This document shows positions 25,805 through 35,636 of a stretch of 64,000 bases of DNA, piece after piece; within the stretch, counting starts at the first letter, position 1, and the number at the start of each line of letters is the position of its first letter. This stretch comes from a bacterium (GTDB lineage: Bacteria > Bacteroidota > Bacteroidia > Bacteroidales > Muribaculaceae). The translations under genes and the position numbers were made by a program. The stretch is taken from positions 1-64,000 of the forward strand of contig SFTJ01000006.1 in the NCBI GenBank assembly GCA_004563195.1. Reading direction: 5' to 3'. The notes below the pieces were generated by a model. The model ran no database searches and was not told where the DNA came from. It saw only the letters and a list, made by a program, of their open reading frames with translations.

Positions 25805-28360
25805 ATGGAAAAATTTGAAGTGAACGATTTGTTTAATCCGCAGATTATAAATATGTCGTCGAGAAAGCAGCCTATGACATCCGAAACAGAGGAACCCGAG
25901 GCGCCCAAGACGAATAAGGAGAAAATGAAAGCATTTCTCCTGCTGCGTCGCACACGCATAGCTACAGGAGTGATAATAGGACTTTTCGGCGTATTCTTGC
26001 TGCTATCGTGTATATCATTTTTCTATACCGGAGCTGCCGACCAAAGCGAGGTGGTCAACACCGCTTTCGTCGATCAGGAAGCGTCGACAATCGAGAATCA
26101 GGGTGCCATATTCGGAGCCTATCTTGCCCACATATTTGTGGAGCGAGGCGTAGGATTGGCGGCATTTATCATAGTGCTGTGGTGCGCCGTGATAAGCATA
26201 CGCCTGCTGCGCGATACCAAGGTGTTCTTTCTGCACTTCACATTCCTCTCGCTGCTGAGCATATTCACATTCTCGATGGTGGTGGGTGGAATCACCTATA
26301 ATATGGATATCACATTCTTCCCCTTAGGTGGAAATATAGGATATTATCTCAACGATTTGCTTTACGAATACTCCGCAATATATGGTATGGTGATGGTAGA
26401 TGCTGTCATAGCCATGATATGGGTGTTTGTGTTTTACAAAATGCTCTACAAGATTTATTCCTACACCAGCGATAAGTTGAAAAAGACACGGTCGATACGC
26501 AAGATGAAAAAAGTGGAGCAGGAAGAGGAGTCGGAGACAGCGCCGTTGACCGATTTTATGGGCGACAGTGCCGAAGATAATCATGATATCGAGCTTGAGC
26601 AGTCGCAACCGGCTCAGCACACTGCCTATCAGCCATTGCGTCTCGAACCCATTGTGGTGCCGCCGATAGTGGAAGAAGATCCTGTGGAAGATGATAATAG
26701 CGGCTCAGAAGATGAAAAGCCCGCCCCCGAAGAACCGGTAGAGACAATCACTATAAATGTCGATGGAGAGCTGCCCACCGAAGATTCGAAGTCGGAAGAG
26801 ATGGTGATAAAGGAAAGCGGTGAAATAGAAAAGGCAAAAGTGCTCAATCAGGAGCTGTATGACCCCACCAAGGAATTGTCGAAGTTCAAGCAACCCACCA
26901 TCGACTTGATGAAAGACTACGGGTCGTCGAAGATAACCATCGATGTGCAAGAGCAGGAAGCCAATAAGGACCTGATAACACGCACATTGCTCAACTATCA
27001 GATAGAAATCAACAGGATAGAGGTGACTGTGGGTCCCACAATCACCCTATTTGAGATAGTGCCGAAGGAAGGCGTGCGCATACAGCGCATCAAGGGACTT
27101 GAGGACGATATCGCGCTCTGCCTTGCCGCCAAGGGCATACGCATCATAGCCCCGATGCCCGGCAAGGGTACGGTGGGCATAGAAGTGCCAAACAAAGAGC
27201 CGCAGATAGTGTCGATGCGCTCGGTTCTCGAGTCGAAAGCATTCCAGGAATCGAAGGCAGCGTTGCCTATGGCACTGGGTTGCAATGTGTCGAACGAAGT
27301 GGTGGTGGCCGATATGGCTAAGATGCCCCACTTGCTTGTGGCAGGTGCTACCGGTCAAGGTAAATCGGTAGGCTTGAATGCCATTATCACCTCGATGCTC
27401 TACAAGAAGCACCCTGCTGAACTCAAGTTTGTGCTTATCGACCCCAAAATGGTGGAATTTAGCATCTACAGCCGCATCGAGCACCATTATTTGGCTAAGT
27501 TGCCGGGCGAGGAAAAGGCCATCATAACCGAGGCCGAAAAGGTGGTGCCCACTCTCAATTCGCTTGTAGAAGAAATGGAAGACCGCTATCGCCTCTTGGA
27601 AAAGGCAAGCGAACGAAATATTAAGGATTACAATGCGCGTTTTGTAAAACACGAATTGAATCCCAACAACGGACACCGCTTCCTTCCGTATATTGTGCTC
27701 ATAATCGATGAGTTTTGCGATTTGATTATGCAGAGCGGCAAGGAAATAGAGACTCCGCTTGTGCGCTTGGCACAAAAAGCACGCGCCATAGGTATTCACG
27801 TGATTTTGGCTACTCAGCGACCCGATGCCAAGACCATCACCGGTCTTATCAAGGCCAACTTCCCGAGCCGCATAGCCTTCAGAGTGTCGCAAATGCAAGA
27901 CAGCCGCACTATCATCGACGTTTCGGGCGCTCAGCACTTGATAGGTAAGGGCGATATGCTTTTCTCAGCCGATGGCGAAATCACACGTCTGCAATGCGCA
28001 TTTGTGGATACACCCGAAGTTAACCGCGTATGTACATACATTGGCGACCAAATAGGATATAGCGAAGCCTACGCTTTGCCCGAACCGCCCGCAAGTGCAG
28101 GAGATGACTTTATGACCCCCGATGGCCCTCGCAATTCGTTCGACCGCGACCCGCTCTTCGAGGAAGCGCTCGAATTTATAGCACAAAGCGATTATGCATC
28201 TACATCGTCGCTGCAGCGCCGCTTCGGCATAGGCTATAACCGCGCCGGCCGCATTATGGACCAAATAGAGGCAGCCGGCATAGTGAGTGCTTCGCAAGGC
28301 GGCAAGCCACGCAAGGTGCTTATGACACCGTCGGAAATCGATATGTATTTGAACAAATAA
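25805..28360 (+). CDS. ftsK: DNA translocase FtsK
   Basis: FtsK pumps the chromosome terminus through the closing septum and activates dimer resolution. The 851-residue protein has four N-terminal membrane helices (about 55-220), an acidic Pro/Glu-rich linker (about 240-345) and the motor domain. Walker A is GATGQGKS near residue 515, and IVLIIDEFCDL is Walker B. The C-terminal gamma winged helix is SSLQRRFGIGYNRAGRIMDQ. The start is uncertain: a -7-like TAAATTTG at 25790-25797 sits only 8 bases before this ATG. The mRNA could be leaderless, or translation could begin at the ATG at 25853. Confidence 0.95.
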   Translation: MEKFEVNDLFNPQIINMSSRKQPMTSETEEPEAPKTNKEKMKAFLLLRRTRIATGVIIGLFGVFLLLSCISFFYTGAADQSEVVNTAFVDQEASTIENQGAIFGAYLAHIFVERGVGLAAFIIVLWCAVISIRLLRDTKVFFLHFTFLSLLSIFTFSMVVGGITYNMDITFFPLGGNIGYYLNDLLYEYSAIYGMVMVDAVIAMIWVFVFYKMLYKIYSYTSDKLKKTRSIRKMKKVEQEEESETAPLTDFMGDSAEDNHDIELEQSQPAQHTAYQPLRLEPIVVPPIVEEDPVEDDNSGSEDEKPAPEEPVETITINVDGELPTEDSKSEEMVIKESGEIEKAKVLNQELYDPTKELSKFKQPTIDLMKDYGSSKITIDVQEQEANKDLITRTLLNYQIEINRIEVTVGPTITLFEIVPKEGVRIQRIKGLEDDIALCLAAKGIRIIAPMPGKGTVGIEVPNKEPQIVSMRSVLESKAFQESKAALPMALGCNVSNEVVVADMAKMPHLLVAGATGQGKSVGLNAIITSMLYKKHPAELKFVLIDPKMVEFSIYSRIEHHYLAKLPGEEKAIITEAEKVVPTLNSLVEEMEDRYRLLEKASERNIKDYNARFVKHELNPNNGHRFLPYIVLIIDEFCDLIMQSGKEIETPLVRLAQKARAIGIHVILATQRPDAKTITGLIKANFPSRIAFRVSQMQDSRTIIDVSGAQHLIGKGDMLFSADGEITRLQCAFVDTPEVNRVCTYIGDQIGYSEAYALPEPPASAGDDFMTPDGPRNSFDRDPLFEEALEFIAQSDYASTSSLQRRFGIGYNRAGRIMDQIEAAGIVSASQGGKPRKVLMTPSEIDMYLNK

Positions 28361-28371
28361 ACAAAGCTAAG

Positions 28372-28995
28372 ATGAAAACTGCAGCCATACGACATATAAC
28401 AGCAATATTGCTGCTGAGCGCCATAAGCTTGGGTGCGTCGGCACAAAGCGCTATGAAGACGCTCAACGCAGCCATCAAGCGATTTGAGACCCCCGGTGGC
28501 GTAACAGCCGACTATGTGCTTGCCAACGATCAGGGCAGCACTCGTGGCACTATCGACATGAAAGGCAAGAACTATCGCATAATGAGCAACGACCTGAAGT
28601 GCTGGTACAACGGCACTACACAATGGACCTACTCGTCGATTTCGGGCGAGGTGTGCATCACGGTGCCCACGCTCGAAGAGATGCAGATGAGCAACCCCTA
28701 TGTGGCTCTCACCACACTCAAAAAGAGTTGCAAAATATATAAGGTGAACACAAAAACTAAGGGCGTGCTCGTGCTGAAACTTGTGCCTAAAGCCAAAGAT
28801 CAACAAGTGAAGCATATTATGGTGTATATCAAGACCGATAGTTATGCTGTGACCAATGTAAACTTCGAGATGACCGATGGTAGTTATTACCGCACCACCA
28901 TCACCAACTTTAAGGAAGCAAAACACTCCAACGCCACATTCAACTACGATTCGAAAGCCGTTCCCAAAGGTACCGAAGTGGTGGATTTGAGATAA
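28372..28995 (+). CDS. LolA-like outer-membrane lipoprotein carrier
   Basis: A 207-residue periplasmic protein with a signal peptide (about 1-24, ending LGASAQ) and a LolA-like open beta-barrel fold: alternating strands such as KNYRIMSNDLKCWYNGTTQWTYS. It probably ferries lipoproteins from the inner to the outer membrane. It starts 11 bases after ftsK, an arrangement common in Bacteroidales. Assignment is by fold pattern and context, as sequence identity to proteobacterial LolA is low. Confidence 0.85.
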   Translation: MKTAAIRHITAILLLSAISLGASAQSAMKTLNAAIKRFETPGGVTADYVLANDQGSTRGTIDMKGKNYRIMSNDLKCWYNGTTQWTYSSISGEVCITVPTLEEMQMSNPYVALTTLKKSCKIYKVNTKTKGVLVLKLVPKAKDQQVKHIMVYIKTDSYAVTNVNFEMTDGSYYRTTITNFKEAKHSNATFNYDSKAVPKGTEVVDLR

Positions 28996-29033
28996 CCCAA
29001 TAATGAAAATAAACTAAAAAAAGATACGAAAAA

Positions 29034-29975
29034 ATGGAAAAGACAAAATGTTTGATTATCGGTTCGGGTCCTGCGGGCTACACTGCAGCCATCTATGCAT
29101 CGAGAGCCAATATAGATAATGTGATGTATGAAGGCATACAGCCGGGCGGGCAGCTGACTACAACCACCGAGATAGAGAATTTCCCCGGATTTCCCACCGG
29201 CATCGAAGGTTTCGACCTTATGGAAAATATGAAACAGCAAGCCGAGCGCGTGGGTTCGGTGATACGCAGCGGCGTGGTTACAGCCATCGACCTTTCGAAG
29301 CGCCCGTTTGTGGCTACCATCGACGGTAAGGACCAAATAGAAGCCGAATCGGTGATTATAGCCACCGGAGCATCGGCAAAATATCTTGGCATCGACGATG
29401 AAAAGAAGTATTCGGGTATGGGCGTATCGGCGTGCGCTACCTGCGACGGATTTTTCTATCGCAAAAAGACCGTGGCAGTGGTAGGCGGCGGCGACACAGC
29501 GTGCGAGGAAGCAAGTTACTTGAGCAATATCGCCAAAAAAGTGTATATGATAGTGCGCAAGGACTATCTGCGAGCATCGCAAGCGATGCAAAAGCGTGTG
29601 AACGAAAAAGAGAACATCGAAATCCTTTTCAACTGCAATACAGTGGGCTTGTTTGGCGAAAACGGCGTGGAAGGAGCACATCTCGTGCGTCATAAAGGCA
29701 CCGACCATGAAGAAATGTTCGATATCGCCATCGATGGCTTCTTCCTGGCTATCGGACACCGTCCGAACACCGCTTTCTTGAACGGCCAAATCACACTCGA
29801 CGAGCAAGGCTACATAGAATTGCAAGGCAAAACCACAGCCACTAATGTGGAAGGCGTGTTTGCTGCCGGCGACGTAGCCGACCCTATTTATCGTCAGGCA
29901 GTGTCGGCAGCCGGTATGGGTTGCCACGCAGCACTCGATGTGCAGCAGTTCCTCATGGCGAAAGGGTTGATATAA
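29034..29975 (+). CDS. trxB: thioredoxin-disulfide reductase
   Basis: A 313-residue flavoprotein that passes electrons from NADPH to thioredoxin. It has the FAD motif IIGSGPAGYTAAIYASRAN, the redox-active CATC near residue 135, the NADPH motif VVGGGDTACEEA, and the C-terminal FAD motif GVFAAGDVADPIYRQAVSAA. The length is normal. It lies 38 bases after the LolA-like gene. Confidence 0.96.
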   Translation: MEKTKCLIIGSGPAGYTAAIYASRANIDNVMYEGIQPGGQLTTTTEIENFPGFPTGIEGFDLMENMKQQAERVGSVIRSGVVTAIDLSKRPFVATIDGKDQIEAESVIIATGASAKYLGIDDEKKYSGMGVSACATCDGFFYRKKTVAVVGGGDTACEEASYLSNIAKKVYMIVRKDYLRASQAMQKRVNEKENIEILFNCNTVGLFGENGVEGAHLVRHKGTDHEEMFDIAIDGFFLAIGHRPNTAFLNGQITLDEQGYIELQGKTTATNVEGVFAAGDVADPIYRQAVSAAGMGCHAALDVQQFLMAKGLI

Positions 29976-29996
29976 CCATAAGTTATTTGAGTAAAA

Positions 29997-30017
29997 GCTG
30001 ACTCGTCAAGAGTCGGC
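29997..30017. other. short hairpin between trxB and tsaC
   Basis: GCTGACTC at 29997-30004 pairs with GAGTCGGC at 30010-30017 (one G-U pair) around a 5-base loop. No T-run follows. It may be an mRNA processing or stability element in the 98-base spacer. Confidence 0.35.
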
Positions 30018-30091
30018 CTACAGCTTGCGTCGACAGTGGTGCAGGCCAATAACGCAAAAAGAAAACGAACAGAATGAATAATCGTAATATA

Positions 30092-30652
30092 ATGGAAGAA
30101 GATATAAAGAAATGCATTGAGGTGCTACAAAATGGAGGCTTGATATTGTATCCAACCGACACAATATGGGGAATAGGATGCGATGCCACCAACGAAGCCG
30201 CAGTGAAGCGAGTTTATGACTTGAAAAAGCGAGCCGACAATAAGGCTATGCTGGTGCTGCTCGACACGGTAGACCATCTCGACCATTATGTGATAGATGT
30301 GCCCGAAATGGCATACGACTTGCTCGATGTGGCAGTGAAGCCGCTCACCATCATCTACGACGGAGCCTACAATCTGGCAAAGAATCTGCTTGGCGACGAT
30401 GATAGTGTGGGCATAAGAGTGTCGCACGAGAAGTTTTCGCAGACCCTCTGTGCGCGTTTCCATAAGCCCATCGTGTCGACCTCGGCTAATATAAGCGGAC
30501 ACCCGGCACCGGCTGTGTTCAGCCAAATAGATGAGGTGATTAAGCAAGGCGTGGACTATGTGGTGAACTATCGTCGCGATGATAATTCGGTGCATCAGTC
30601 GTCGAATATCATCAAACTCAGCGCCGACGGCACATTTAAGATTATTCGTTAA
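30092..30652 (+). CDS. tsaC: L-threonylcarbamoyladenylate synthase (Sua5/YciO/YrdC)
   Basis: A protein of about 186 residues of the YrdC family, which makes threonylcarbamoyl-AMP for the t6A modification of tRNAs. ILYPTDTIWGIGCDATN is the nucleotide-binding signature, and KPIVSTSANISGHPAP is the second conserved block. The start at 30092 (MEEDIKKC) gives the typical N terminus; an in-frame ATG at 30074 would add six residues. There is no Sua5 C-terminal domain, so it is the short TsaC type. YciO paralogues look similar, so the exact role carries some doubt. Confidence 0.9.
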   Translation: MEEDIKKCIEVLQNGGLILYPTDTIWGIGCDATNEAAVKRVYDLKKRADNKAMLVLLDTVDHLDHYVIDVPEMAYDLLDVAVKPLTIIYDGAYNLAKNLLGDDDSVGIRVSHEKFSQTLCARFHKPIVSTSANISGHPAPAVFSQIDEVIKQGVDYVVNYRRDDNSVHQSSNIIKLSADGTFKIIR

Positions 30653-30693
30653 CGAGACATTCATTTGTTTCATACATAAGAGATTCTACCGAG

Positions 30694-32121
30694 GTGATAG
30701 ACGTAAACAGGCAACGAATGAAATATGTGGTGGGCGATTTTGTTATGTCGGCCACGGCATGGATGGTGTACACTTGCGTGCGCTATTGGCTTGGTGGTGA
30801 AATGATGCGAGCGCAAGGCCATACCACATTGTGGCATTTCTTGCAATCGCCCAATGTGATTACGGGAATTATAGTGTTCCCGATGGTGATGATGGTGGTG
30901 TATGCTCTCTCGGGCTATTACAACGAAGTCTTTCGCAAGTCGCGACTGCAAGAACTCTTCGACACCATAGAGAGCGCCGCTGTCAACTCCGCAATAATTT
31001 TCCTGGTGGCGCTTATCAACGATATGGCATCCGACAGAAAATACAACTACGAGGTGATTTTCATACTTTTTGCCCTGCTGTTTGTTTTCGTATATGCCAT
31101 GCGAGCGCATATCACCAACGGAATATCGCGAAAAATCAAGAATCGCATTTTGCAATTCAACACGCTTATAGTGGGGTCGGGCATCGATGCCTATCGATTG
31201 GGCAACAATCTCAACACCATGACCCCGAGCATAGGCTATAATGTGGTGGGGTATGTGAAGATGGAAGACGAGACCCCGGTGGAGCAGCTTCGTGGCAAAA
31301 CTTGCGAAATGCAGCAAATAGAATCCGTGTGCAAATCGCGAAATGTGAAAGAATTGATAATAGCACCCACGGGATTCGACACCACGGCTGTGCTGAAGAC
31401 CATCAGTCAACTCTATTCACTCGATTTGCCAATAAAGATTACGCCTTCTCTCTCCGACATAATTTTGCACCGAGCGCGCATCAGCCAGTTGGAAGGCGAC
31501 CCGCTCGTAGACATATCGGGCTGCAGCATGAGTCAACGCACACGCAGTGTGAAGCGATTTGTCGACATTGTGGTGTCGTTGGTGGCTATGATATTGCTGC
31601 TGCCGGTGTATGCAGTGCTGGCAATATGGATAAAACTCGACTCCAAGGGCTCGGTGGTGTATAAGCAAGAGCGTTTGGGATTGCATCGCAAGCCGTTTAA
31701 AATCTACAAGTTTCGCAGCATGGTCAACGATGCCGAGCCCGATGGCAAGCCATGCTTAAGCACCGACGATGACCACCGAATAACTCGTGTGGGCAAAGTG
31801 ATGCGCAAATACCGACTCGATGAAACTCTGCAATTTTTGAATGTGCTGCGAGGCGATATGTCGCTTGTGGGTCCACGACCCGAACGCGCTTATTTTGTGG
31901 ACCAAATAGTGGAGCGTGCGCCTTATTACACCACATTGCATCAGGTTCGCCCCGGCATCACCTCGCTCGGGATGGTGAAATTCGGCTATGCCTCGAGTGT
32001 CGACGAGATGATAGAACGGTCGAAGTACGACCTGCTCTATCTCGACAATATGTCGCTTTTCAATGATTTGAAGATAATTATTTACACCATAAAAGTGGTG
32101 ATAAAAGGAACAGGAATATAA
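30694..32121 (+). CDS. polyprenyl-phosphate sugar phosphotransferase (WcaJ-like)
   Basis: A 475-residue membrane enzyme. It has four or five N-terminal membrane helices, a CoA-binding-like Rossmann region (about 145-250, LIVGSGIDAYRLGNNL) and a C-terminal bacterial sugar transferase domain (about 285-475). The last includes KRFVDIVVSLVAM, KFRSMVNDAEPDG and LNVLRGDMSLVGPRPER. It should attach the first sugar phosphate to undecaprenyl phosphate and so start exopolysaccharide or O-antigen synthesis. No other polysaccharide genes are nearby, so it may serve a locus elsewhere. The start is GTG at 30694 or the ATG at 30718. Confidence 0.92.
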   Translation: MIDVNRQRMKYVVGDFVMSATAWMVYTCVRYWLGGEMMRAQGHTTLWHFLQSPNVITGIIVFPMVMMVVYALSGYYNEVFRKSRLQELFDTIESAAVNSAIIFLVALINDMASDRKYNYEVIFILFALLFVFVYAMRAHITNGISRKIKNRILQFNTLIVGSGIDAYRLGNNLNTMTPSIGYNVVGYVKMEDETPVEQLRGKTCEMQQIESVCKSRNVKELIIAPTGFDTTAVLKTISQLYSLDLPIKITPSLSDIILHRARISQLEGDPLVDISGCSMSQRTRSVKRFVDIVVSLVAMILLLPVYAVLAIWIKLDSKGSVVYKQERLGLHRKPFKIYKFRSMVNDAEPDGKPCLSTDDDHRITRVGKVMRKYRLDETLQFLNVLRGDMSLVGPRPERAYFVDQIVERAPYYTTLHQVRPGITSLGMVKFGYASSVDEMIERSKYDLLYLDNMSLFNDLKIIIYTIKVVIKGTGI

Positions 32122-33926
32122 TGACTCAACAATCAAGCGAAAAAAAGAAAGAAGAAAGCATAATGATGCGACTGCTGAGATGGCGCGAAGAGCACGTTTC
32201 GGAGACACAGTGCGTTATCATTTTGGCTCTTCTTACGGGAATTATATCAGGCCTTGCGGCCGTTTTGCTCAAACGCCTCATCGAGACAATTTCTGAAATG
32301 ATAACCTCGCAGTTGTCGATTTCGGAAGGTAACTACCTCTACCTCATAACGCCGGTGATAGGCATCTTGATAGTGGGCATATATGTGCGCTATGTGGTGA
32401 AGGACAACATATCGCATGGTGTTACGCAAGTGCTATATGCCATATCGCAGAAAAAGAGTCGACTGAAGATACATAATATGTATACCTCGGTTGTGGCGAG
32501 TTCCATAACAATAGGTTTTGGCGGTTCGGTTGGAGCCGAAGGCCCGATAGTTTACACCGGAGCAGCCATAGGTTCGAATCTGGGCAGTATGCTGCGCCTT
32601 TCGCCCCGAACGCTTATGGTGCTTGTGGGCTGTGGCGCTGCAGCGGGTATTGCCGGTATCTTCAAGGCACCAATAGCCGGAGTGCTGTTCACAGTAGAAG
32701 TGCTGATGCTCGACCTCACGGCAGCATCGGTGATGCCACTGATGGTGGCAGCTGTAGCAGGTGCCACCGTGTCGTATGTCTACACGGGTTATAATCTCGA
32801 ATTTTTCTTCTCGCAGAGCGAGCCATTCTATGCTTCGGGCATTCCGTATGTGATAATGCTGGGCCTGTTCTGTGGATTTGTGTCGCTTTATTTCACCGGC
32901 GCAATGGGCTTGATGGAGAAGATGTTTGGCAAACTCAAAAATCCGTGGGTTAAGTTTGCCATCGGTTCGGTGATATTGAGCACTCTCATCTATCTGTTGC
33001 CGCCACTCTACGGCGAAGGTTACGGGCCGATAAATATGTTGCTCAACGGCAATGTGTCGGATATTTTTGACAACAGTGCATTCTACAATCATCGCAACGA
33101 TGTGGTGTATATATGCGTGTTTATAGGCATGATAATCATAGCCAAAGTGTTTGCCACAAGTGCCACCAACGGTGGTGGCGGTGTGGGTGGTACGTTCGCA
33201 CCTTCGCTATATGTGGGCTGTATGGCGGGATTTTTCTTCGCCTACACCATGAATGCTTTGGGCATAATCGACATACCTCTCTCAACCAAAAATTTTGCTT
33301 TGGCAGGCATGGCAGGTGTGATGTCGGGCGTAATGCACGCACCGCTTATGGCAATATTCCTTACAGCCGAGATGACCGGTGGTTACGAGCTCTTCCTGCC
33401 GCTGCTCATAGTTTCGGCTATCTCTTATGGCACTGTGCGTGTGTTCTCGCGCTACAGCATCTACACCAAGCGTTTGGCAATTCGCGGCGAACTTCTCACT
33501 CACGAGAAGGACAAGACCGTGCTCACATTGCTGAAAATCGACAATGTAATCGAAACCGATTTCCTCGAAGTGCACCCCGATATGAACCTCAAAGAGATGG
33601 TGCAAGTGATAGCCCAGTCGCATCGCAATCTGTTCCCTGTTACCGATTCGGCAGGCAACCTGATGGGTATAGTGCTGCTCGACGATATTCGCAATATTAT
33701 GTTCCGCCCCGACCTTTATCGCAAGATGTATGTGAGCAAATTTATGTCGGTTCCACCTGCCAAGATAGAACTCGGCATGCCTATGGAGCAAGTGATGAAG
33801 ATATTCGACAACACCAATGCCTGGAATCTGCCGGTGGTGGAGAACGGCAAATATATAGGTTTTGTATCCAAATCGAAGATATTTAATTCCTATCGCAGTG
33901 TGCTCAAGCACTACACCGAAGACTAA
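32121..33926 (+). CDS. ClC-family chloride channel/transporter with CBS domains
   Basis: A 601-residue protein. The membrane part (about 25-440) has the ClC motifs GFGGSVGAEGPIV and GGVGGTFAPSLYVG. Two CBS domains (about 470-590) follow and may sense nucleotides. The gating Glu of the GxEGP motif is present in GAEGP, which favours an H+/Cl- exchanger. The start codon shares one base with the stop of the sugar transferase gene (TAATG). Confidence 0.94.
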   Translation: MTQQSSEKKKEESIMMRLLRWREEHVSETQCVIILALLTGIISGLAAVLLKRLIETISEMITSQLSISEGNYLYLITPVIGILIVGIYVRYVVKDNISHGVTQVLYAISQKKSRLKIHNMYTSVVASSITIGFGGSVGAEGPIVYTGAAIGSNLGSMLRLSPRTLMVLVGCGAAAGIAGIFKAPIAGVLFTVEVLMLDLTAASVMPLMVAAVAGATVSYVYTGYNLEFFFSQSEPFYASGIPYVIMLGLFCGFVSLYFTGAMGLMEKMFGKLKNPWVKFAIGSVILSTLIYLLPPLYGEGYGPINMLLNGNVSDIFDNSAFYNHRNDVVYICVFIGMIIIAKVFATSATNGGGGVGGTFAPSLYVGCMAGFFFAYTMNALGIIDIPLSTKNFALAGMAGVMSGVMHAPLMAIFLTAEMTGGYELFLPLLIVSAISYGTVRVFSRYSIYTKRLAIRGELLTHEKDKTVLTLLKIDNVIETDFLEVHPDMNLKEMVQVIAQSHRNLFPVTDSAGNLMGIVLLDDIRNIMFRPDLYRKMYVSKFMSVPPAKIELGMPMEQVMKIFDNTNAWNLPVVENGKYIGFVSKSKIFNSYRSVLKHYTED

Positions 33927-33953
33927 ATTTTATTTAAGCAAAAACAAACAACG

Positions 33954-34922
33954 ATGACAATGGAAAAGAAAGATTTGAAGATAGTGTTTTTAGGTACACC
34001 CGATTTTGCGGTAGAGAGTCTGCGCCGACTGGTGGAAGGCGGATATAACATAGTGGGTGTAATCACCATGCCCGACAAGATAGCCGGTCGCGGGCACAAG
34101 ATGTTTCAGTCGCCCGTCAAGGAATATGCCGTGGAGCATAACTTGAAATTGCTTCAACCCGCCAATCTCAAAGACCCCGCATTTGTGGAAGAACTGCGTT
34201 CGCTGCAAGCCGATTTGCAGATAGTGATAGCATTCAGAATGTTGCCCGAGGTGGTGTGGAATATGCCCCCGATGGGTACATTCAACCTGCATGCATCGCT
34301 GTTGCCAAAGTATCGCGGAGCAGCCCCCATCAACTGGGCTGTGATGAACGGCGACACCGAAACCGGAGTGACCACTTTCTTCCTAAAGCACGAAATAGAT
34401 ACCGGCGACATCATACAGCAGCGAAGCATACCCATATCCAAGACCGACAATGTGGGCGTGATTCACGACCGACTGATGATGCTTGGGGCAGATATGGTGA
34501 TAGAGACCGTTGATGCCATCTTGGCAGGCGAAGTGAAGCCGATTCCGCAAGACGAATTGTGCAACCAAGGCATCGAAGCCACTCCCGCACCTAAAATATT
34601 CAAAGATACATGCCGTGTAGACTGGAATGCTCCTGCCGAGAAGGTCTATAACCACATAAGAGGCCTCTCGCCATATCCTGCAGCATGGACCGAAATCGAG
34701 AAAGACGGAGAAGTATTCAGTTTCAAGATTTTTGAAACCTCAGAACCCATAGGCGACATCAATCTTGCCCCCGGAGAGCTAAAGCACGACAAACACCGCC
34801 TCGTGATAGGTTGCGCCGACGGAGCAATAGAGATACTTTCGATGCAACTTTCGGGCAAGAAACGCATGACCCCCGACGAATTTATGCGAGGTTTCAAACT
34901 CGACGGATTCCGTTGCATATAA
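33954..34922 (+). CDS. fmt: methionyl-tRNA formyltransferase
   Basis: Fmt formylates initiator Met-tRNA, providing the group that peptide deformylase later removes. The 322-residue protein has a formyltransferase domain (KIVFLGTPDFAVESL, FNLHASLLPKYRGAAPINWA) with the catalytic Asn-His-Asp set, and a C-terminal OB-like tRNA-binding domain. An internal ATG at 33960 may be the true start. It ends the long co-directional run; an accessory island begins right after its stop. Confidence 0.96.
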   Translation: MTMEKKDLKIVFLGTPDFAVESLRRLVEGGYNIVGVITMPDKIAGRGHKMFQSPVKEYAVEHNLKLLQPANLKDPAFVEELRSLQADLQIVIAFRMLPEVVWNMPPMGTFNLHASLLPKYRGAAPINWAVMNGDTETGVTTFFLKHEIDTGDIIQQRSIPISKTDNVGVIHDRLMMLGADMVIETVDAILAGEVKPIPQDELCNQGIEATPAPKIFKDTCRVDWNAPAEKVYNHIRGLSPYPAAWTEIEKDGEVFSFKIFETSEPIGDINLAPGELKHDKHRLVIGCADGAIEILSMQLSGKKRMTPDEFMRGFKLDGFRCI

Positions 34923-35636
34923 CTACCTGCCGAGAACAATAAACCTACGGAGTGAACACCGAAATTTCCCCTTCCCCGAGCCGGAGACATCTCATAGAGG
35001 TTAAATATGGCATCTGAACAGCCTGATAATTTCGTTACCACTTATCTCAAAACGATATGTTTATTCCGTAAGCATCCGAAATAAGCCGGGTTTTGGGGGA
35101 GCAAAATTTTGGCGAACTTTTCTGCCTTAAACTTTTGCTATGTTTAATCTATAAAATCCCTTAAATCGGCGTAATAAATTTATTACCTGACTATAGAGCG
35201 GCTGTCCGCTAAAATGATTACTTTTGCCCATGGTTGTTTGTTTTGAGGCAAAAGCAAAGTAACCAAAAAGGGCTGACTCCTGCATTAGGTGCCAGCCCTG
35301 ATTTTGTATGCCCGGCTCAAAAAAGTTTTATCGGACAGCAATAAAAAATAATGAGCTGTGCAACAATTCTTTAAATTTTTTTCGGATATTTACGCGACCC
35401 AAGTGACAAACTCCCGGGGTTCTTTGTCCTTTGCCGGTGATTTCGGCAAGGTTGTAGAGGACGAGGCGGAGATCTAATCAGGAAAAATTTGCGATTATAG
35501 AGCCATTTAAAACACAAAAACATACTATTTTTGATGCACAAAGCAAAATAAATGGGAAAAACCTTTGGTTACATCAGATTATTTTAATAGTTTTGCATCG
35601 TTTTAATAGCACTTAAAATGAAGCAATATTTATAAT
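34923..35636. other. 714-base non-coding boundary of the accessory island
   Basis: No intact gene. From 35201 to 35339 it holds a terminal-inverted-repeat element. Bases 35395-35480 contain a GC-rich block with an inverted repeat (TTGCCG ... CGGCAA) and short open frames on both strands that look like the end of a lost gene, which I could not identify. The last 150 bases are AT-rich and probably hold the promoter of the next gene, but I found no clean -33/-7 pair. Confidence 0.6.
35201..35339. repeat. 139-bp terminal-inverted-repeat element (MITE-like)
   Basis: GCTGTCCGCTAAAA at 35201-35214 is inverted at 35326-35339 as TTTTATCGGACAGC, matching at 13 of 14 bases. Inside, AGGGCTG and CAGCCCT form a second hairpin. 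The right 57 bases recur at 998-1054, and the ends recur in the 59-bp element at 135-193. It is too short to encode a transposase, so it would be moved in trans. TA follows the right end; a target duplication on the left is not clear. Confidence 0.75.

Noticed and set aside
29976..30073. A tRNA or small RNA in the trxB-tsaC spacer
   Set aside because: Only one short hairpin is present; no cloverleaf, promoter box or terminator could be found.
35395..35480. A GC-rich block before the AbiE-like genes as the end of a transposase gene
   Set aside because: About 35-45 codons are open on both strands but I could not match either translation to a known transposase, so I did not call a pseudogene.
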